Shown in pieces: positions 41,836 to 47,800 of a stretch of DNA of 64,000 nucleotides. A program made the translations under genes and the position numbers. The stretch's first letter is position 1; each line of letters opens with the position of its first letter. The notes below the pieces were generated by a model. It was not told the origin of the DNA and did no database searches. It was given only the letters and a program-made list of their open reading frames with translations. This DNA is from Glandiceps talaboti. Lineage: Eukaryota; Hemichordata; Enteropneusta; Spengelidae. The stretch is from the NCBI RefSeq assembly GCF_964340395.1, contig NC_135569.1, positions 9,220,540-9,284,539 of the forward strand, given 5' to 3'.

Positions 41836-44800
41836 GACACCTCACCATGCCTACTATAAACTGAACTTCAATTCAGTTATGATAAAGGAATGAAAAATTT
41901 CAATCTCTGTCATACGCGTCTCTATTGCAACGATCATTTACATGCAAATACGATTACTTGCATGAAATGAAACCAATACATATGGTATTGTATTACTATT
42001 AAAATATCAATAGTTCATCATATCCCAATATCAGGATTATTAAAGTGACCAGCCATATGGATGAGGATTTGGCATTTATTTTGGATATTCTATTTTATAA
42101 AACAATTTCATCATGGCTTCCTACTTGAAAAAATCAATGTGAAACAACATTGAAAAACTCTGTGTTTGTAACTCTATACATTCCAAAAAGCTAAAAATTT
42201 GTAAAAAGTTGGAATTACAATAACAAACATTTTACACATTTATTAATATTTTGCAATTCATTGAGTTACAAACAAGGACTTGGCATATGTTGTTTCAAAT
42301 TGAGTTTTCAAGTATGAAGCCACAATAAAATTGTTTTATGAATTAAAAAATAAAAAATAACTACCCAATCATCATTCATATTGCCACTTTGAGGGTCCAC
42401 AAATTGAGGATCAATATTCGATCACAAGGTCACAAAGAGGTTTCAAGTAATTAGAATACAAGAAAGGTTACGTTACAAGATCCTCGTCTTAAAATTTTAT
42501 TTGCAAAGCAGTTGTATAGAGTGACACGTATATACTAAATTCAAGCTCTTTTTAAGCTCTCTCCTGACGGTTGAGGGTTATAAAAGTTAATAAGAAATCC
42601 TTGATGAATATAACTTTCACTGTAGGTAAGCAATAAAAACACGTGATTCTGGATCTTTCTCACAGACATTACTCATTTGACACCCCTAGGATATTTTAGT
42701 ACCTTTTTATTCACAATGGTTGGGAATTTATTTGATGCGTTATTTACGTGAGTGTATTAATTCTTCCGAGGTGTTTTCAGCTTGATGCCTACGATATGTC
42801 TTTATGAATATTGTTTAAAGATCCATTAGAGATTAGGATTCAAATTTAGCCGTGAAAAACTGTTCTTTTTGCAGAGCTATAGAAAATGTTGGTCCAAAAC
42901 AAAAGAATAATTATCATAAGAATGGTAACAATAATGTGTATTTATAATACACTTTCTCCTGAAAGCTCAAGGCATTCATAATTTTACCCCTGAAATATAG
43001 TTTCAATTTGGTGTTTCTTTGCAACCATATGAATTTATGTGATGTAAAATCAAGAAATGACTCTCCAGAACCCAAGGTTTATGAAAACACATTCCATTCC
43101 CTGGAGTGGTGTTCCCCTTTAAAACCAAATATTTATCCATGGTCCTGGATTACTACTATCTTATCAGTGGAGCAATAAAGATTACATGGGATTATTTGTT
43201 TGTTTAAGGACAGACTTGTTTGATACAGGTAAAACAGGGAGGGATCGCGGGAACGACTATGCGGTATCATACACATTTTATGTTCCCTAAGAACAATTTT
43301 AATAGATAAGAAAATGGCTTCCCACAGACCACCCAATACAAATATAAACAACATAATCCGACCCCTACTGATACACAGACACACACACATTATCCTTGGA
43401 ATAAACAAGCTATTGAAAGTTATTGCATTACAGGCTCAGAGTTTGACACATACAAGTGTATTGATTCAAAGTTACAAGTGATATGTGTGTGCACATACAG
43501 TGCCTGCTTGTCGGCAGGAATGTGGTGTTGTTTATATTTGTAATGAGTGTTCTGTAGGAAGCCTGTTTCTTATCTATATAAATTGTTCATGGGGAACATA
43601 AAATGTGTATGATATGCACAGTCGTTCGGCAATCCCTCGATGTTTTACCTGTATCTCTGCCGGACACCAGTTTTTAAAACTCTAAATGCACCAGTCTGGT
43701 AATAAGTAACACTTAATAGTGACTAAAATGCCTTCTTGTATATGAACATAATGTACTAATCTTGTAATTAGTAAAAATCACTCTTTGAGAATTAGCTGAA
43801 GACTGTAAAATTGCAAAATTTTGTTGTGATGAAAATATCTAGGTTTACAGTAACCATTTGCAATATACATTCCATTTATGCTATTTCGGTTTAAGTGTCC
43901 TTAGAGGCCCATAATTCAATCCCAGGGTTTTCACATTAGTCTTATCTAGCCATAAACATTTAATACACAGCATCACTGTTTTCTGCATATTCAAAAAATC
44001 GCAGTGAATTTTTACCCGACAAAAAAATGTAATATGTACATATTGGCTGGGCATCAGGTTTCTAAATTAGAACAACACTCTTTTGTTTTGAAATTAGCCA
44101 AACAGAATTTTTTAGATCACAAGAAATTCCAAAGCTAAGTCCTGTCAAATACTTGAAACATGTATCATTTTGTGGTGAATACTGTTACAGCAATGTAGAT
44201 GAATAACATATGTTGGTGGAGTCATACTTAACTAACCATCAACGTTACACATGGTTAAAACAACACTATCAAGTTTGACAATTGCAATTCTCAGATATCA
44301 TTACAGAGTTCTTGTCTGGGTCACAAGGGGGTAGTCTTGAAACAGACAGGTGCACGGTAGCCTTGATATGAATAAGTGAAGAAATGTTAGCTTCATCAAT
44401 TTGTAATACATTAAGTTTGTATGTATTCCTTGAGGATTCGTCTGGCTCAGAAGGGGTAGCCTTGAAACAGAGAGGTACACAACAGGTTGCCTTGAATTAG
44501 AATGATTCCATGATAATTTTGCATATCCACATACACGCATATTTTGTGTACATCATAGAGGTCTTCTCAGCAGAGGATGGGGGGGGGGGGTGTCAGTCTA
44601 GGAGGAGGGTGGTTTCAGTCAGATGTATGGGAAGCCTCAAAAAGAACAACTTTGACAACATCTTGACACTTTGCAAATAATTATACATGTTATAATATGT
44701 CTAGTCTAGCAAAGAATAGGGGGGGGGGGTGGCCTTGAAACAGGAGACAAGACAGGGGCATGGTAGCCTTGAAACGGTTGGGTGAAAACAGAAAGCAGAC

Positions 44801-47800
44801 ACACATTTCTGGACACTGCACATATCGACTGAGTAGTGAGTTATGAAGCCTTGAAACAGCTGAACACAAATACACAGGACATCTTTCATTTCTGATAAAT
44901 GTTGCCATGTTGTTGTGATCTACTCTACTCAACTCACATTAGTATAAAGTTAGTCTAAGAAACTACTGACCATGTAACAAGACAATATTACTCAGATATT
45001 ACAAATTCTTCTACAAAATGTTAACAGGGTGATTTTGATGGCTTGCAATAGTTTAACTTATGCTAAAAGTAATAAGTGTTACATTTACAGCAGAAATTAC
45101 AATCATCACCTGCCAGACTAATTTCCGAAATGTGATAGCTTTCAGGAAACATCTGTTTTTTTCACATTTCAAAGCAAAGCAATAATTCAACACACAATAC
45201 ATATGTCCTAATATTACATAATCTTTTTAAAAAAAAAAAAAAAAAAAAAAATAATTTTGATGTTTATTGAACATTGTTTATTATTACATAATCTTGATAT
45301 TCATCTTTATTTTGTTGAAATTGACCAACGTTTAAAATTCAACTTTGGCTAAAATAACAGCCAATATTTTTTCAATGGCCCGAAATAATGGCTAATATCT
45401 TTCTGGTGGCCAAAATATTGGTGATTATTTTGATCAATTTTCCAATGATCAAAATAATGGTAGCAATCATGGTTTATTGTAAACTTACTGAACAAGTTAC
45501 TTATACCATACTCAAGCCAGGTTATTGTCCTCAAACAGAAAATATGGATTTATATACCCTGGTCAGATCTACGTCATGACAACGCGTGTCTACATCACTG
45601 GTTTTGCAGTGTCAGAAATATCAGTCAAACATTCCAAATCACCATTGTTTTTCCTGAGTTATCATAATTATGCTTGAGGAGGTATAATTATATTATTCCC
45701 ATTATTTTTCTTCTTTCAGCCGGAAATACTTGTGACCTAAGGGGCTTTGTTACTACTCGTCTACCAACTCATAGTGACAAAGCCCCCTTAGGTCACTCAT
45801 ACTTTCCTCAGCTGAACAAACAAAAATATTGGAGAATAATATCTAATTATCTCAGCGTTTGTTGATGATTTTACATCCAATGTGGCTCATCAACATACTT
45901 GTTCATTGAAACTGAATGCAACTATAATTTCAGCTGTAAGTGACAATACACAGTGGAAATAACCACAAACAACTACTTGCATAAATAATTTCGGATCGAT
46001 AAACAGCAGGCATTGACATGAGCCTGGAAATTATTACCCAACTATTTCTCTTTTGCCAATTTTTTCTAAAACTGATCTACAGCATATCCCAAGTGTATTG
46101 ATGACAATGACAGATATATCAGATGGGCCACAGTGGATAACATCTGTTATGACTATGTTATCTTACTGTCGTTAGTTGAGCCTAGTCATGCATGAAACAT
46201 TACTACTCAGTTGGTTTGAAAATCTCTCATGGATATGATATGTTTGTTTTATGCTGTAAGCAATGACTGATAAATGGTAACTACAAAATGATGGATTGCC
46301 TTGATTGTGAAAGCTAAACATATCTTTTGCCTTCAAGTCAAACATCACTGTTTTTTGGTACATGTATATATAAATCAAACATCATGAAACTCTGAGTCCT
46401 CATTTTTTTGGGAAAAGATATCATATTCTATAACTCATCAGTTTTCGGCCGAGGGGGGTAGGGTGGGGGTGGGCTGAAATAGTTGCTACATAACAGGCCT
46501 GGTGGTAATGGAGGTCTACTAGTGCCCTCAAAAGTATCAGATATTCTAATATCAGAAGTATTTGAAACTATTGAGTCAGTATAACTGTGGATAAATTCTA
46601 CAACTGTAATCCATAATGTTATAGTAAGTAACTGTAGTGACAGGTGATTCTATTCTATAACTACTTGCTGTGTGTGACCCCAGCAATCATAATGTTGATA
46701 TAAAGATCATAGCTGTCACGGTGTATTTGTATGATTATTGTAACAAGCAGGTTACTCTGTAAGCTGTCAAAATAGCTGAGTTGAAACACTTCGGGTGTAA
46801 GTTTCCATGCCTCTATCATATGTGACTACACATACATGACTACTGTGTATGCTAGAATGCAGCTGCCAGTAAAGATGGTGTTGAGATGCTTTGAATGTTT
46901 CTAAGACATGGCCATACCTACATGTAAGGTTTGGTTGTGTACACATTTACATACTGTATGCTAGAATGTAAGCTGTCAAAACAGCTGAGCTGAAACCAGA
47001 GGTGAAAGTTTCCATGCAATCATATGCAACTACACATACATGACTACTGTGTATGCTAGAATGTAGCTGCCAGCATAGCAAGAGTTGAGATACTTTGAAT
47101 GTTTCAAAGACAGGAGGCCATACCTACTGTATCGTTTAGGTTGTGTACTATATGTGTATACTAGTAGAATGTAAGATGTCAAAACAGCTGAGTTTAAAAC
47201 ACTTCAGGCTTTTCCGTGGCATGAATGTATGAAAACTAAATGACTACTTCATACAAACTGTATGCGAGAATGTAAAGATGTTGAAATAGAGTTGAAAGAC
47301 TTCAGGTGTAAGTTATCATGTCACCGTCTAGTCTAGAACCCAAGCAATGGAGATTTTGTATTTGTGTTGGGGAAATAAAGAATTCAAAACCTCCATCTGC
47401 ATGGATTCCAGGCTAGCCACAATCACATAACTACATGTGCATGATGACTGTGTGTGCTAGGCTGTCAAATTACTACAGAAGTACATGTAATGTCTGAAAT
47501 ACTCCCGGACCGGTAATGAAATTGGACAGTTTTTTTTTTTACAATCTTACATGTCTGAAATATTTCCATCATTAAACAGTACATTAATCAATAAAGTGTG
47601 TATAGTACTTTTCATGCAGTCAAGGACATCAACTCTATCAAAACAATTCTTCAACAAGTAAACTTACAAGAACTACAATTTAGAGAACATCAAAGATTAT
47701 GAGGTCATCACGTTACTCAAATACCACATTGACCTGTGCATGATAACTAACTGTAAGGTGTTTTGCACAGGCAGAAGGAGGAAAATAAGTATCTATGGTT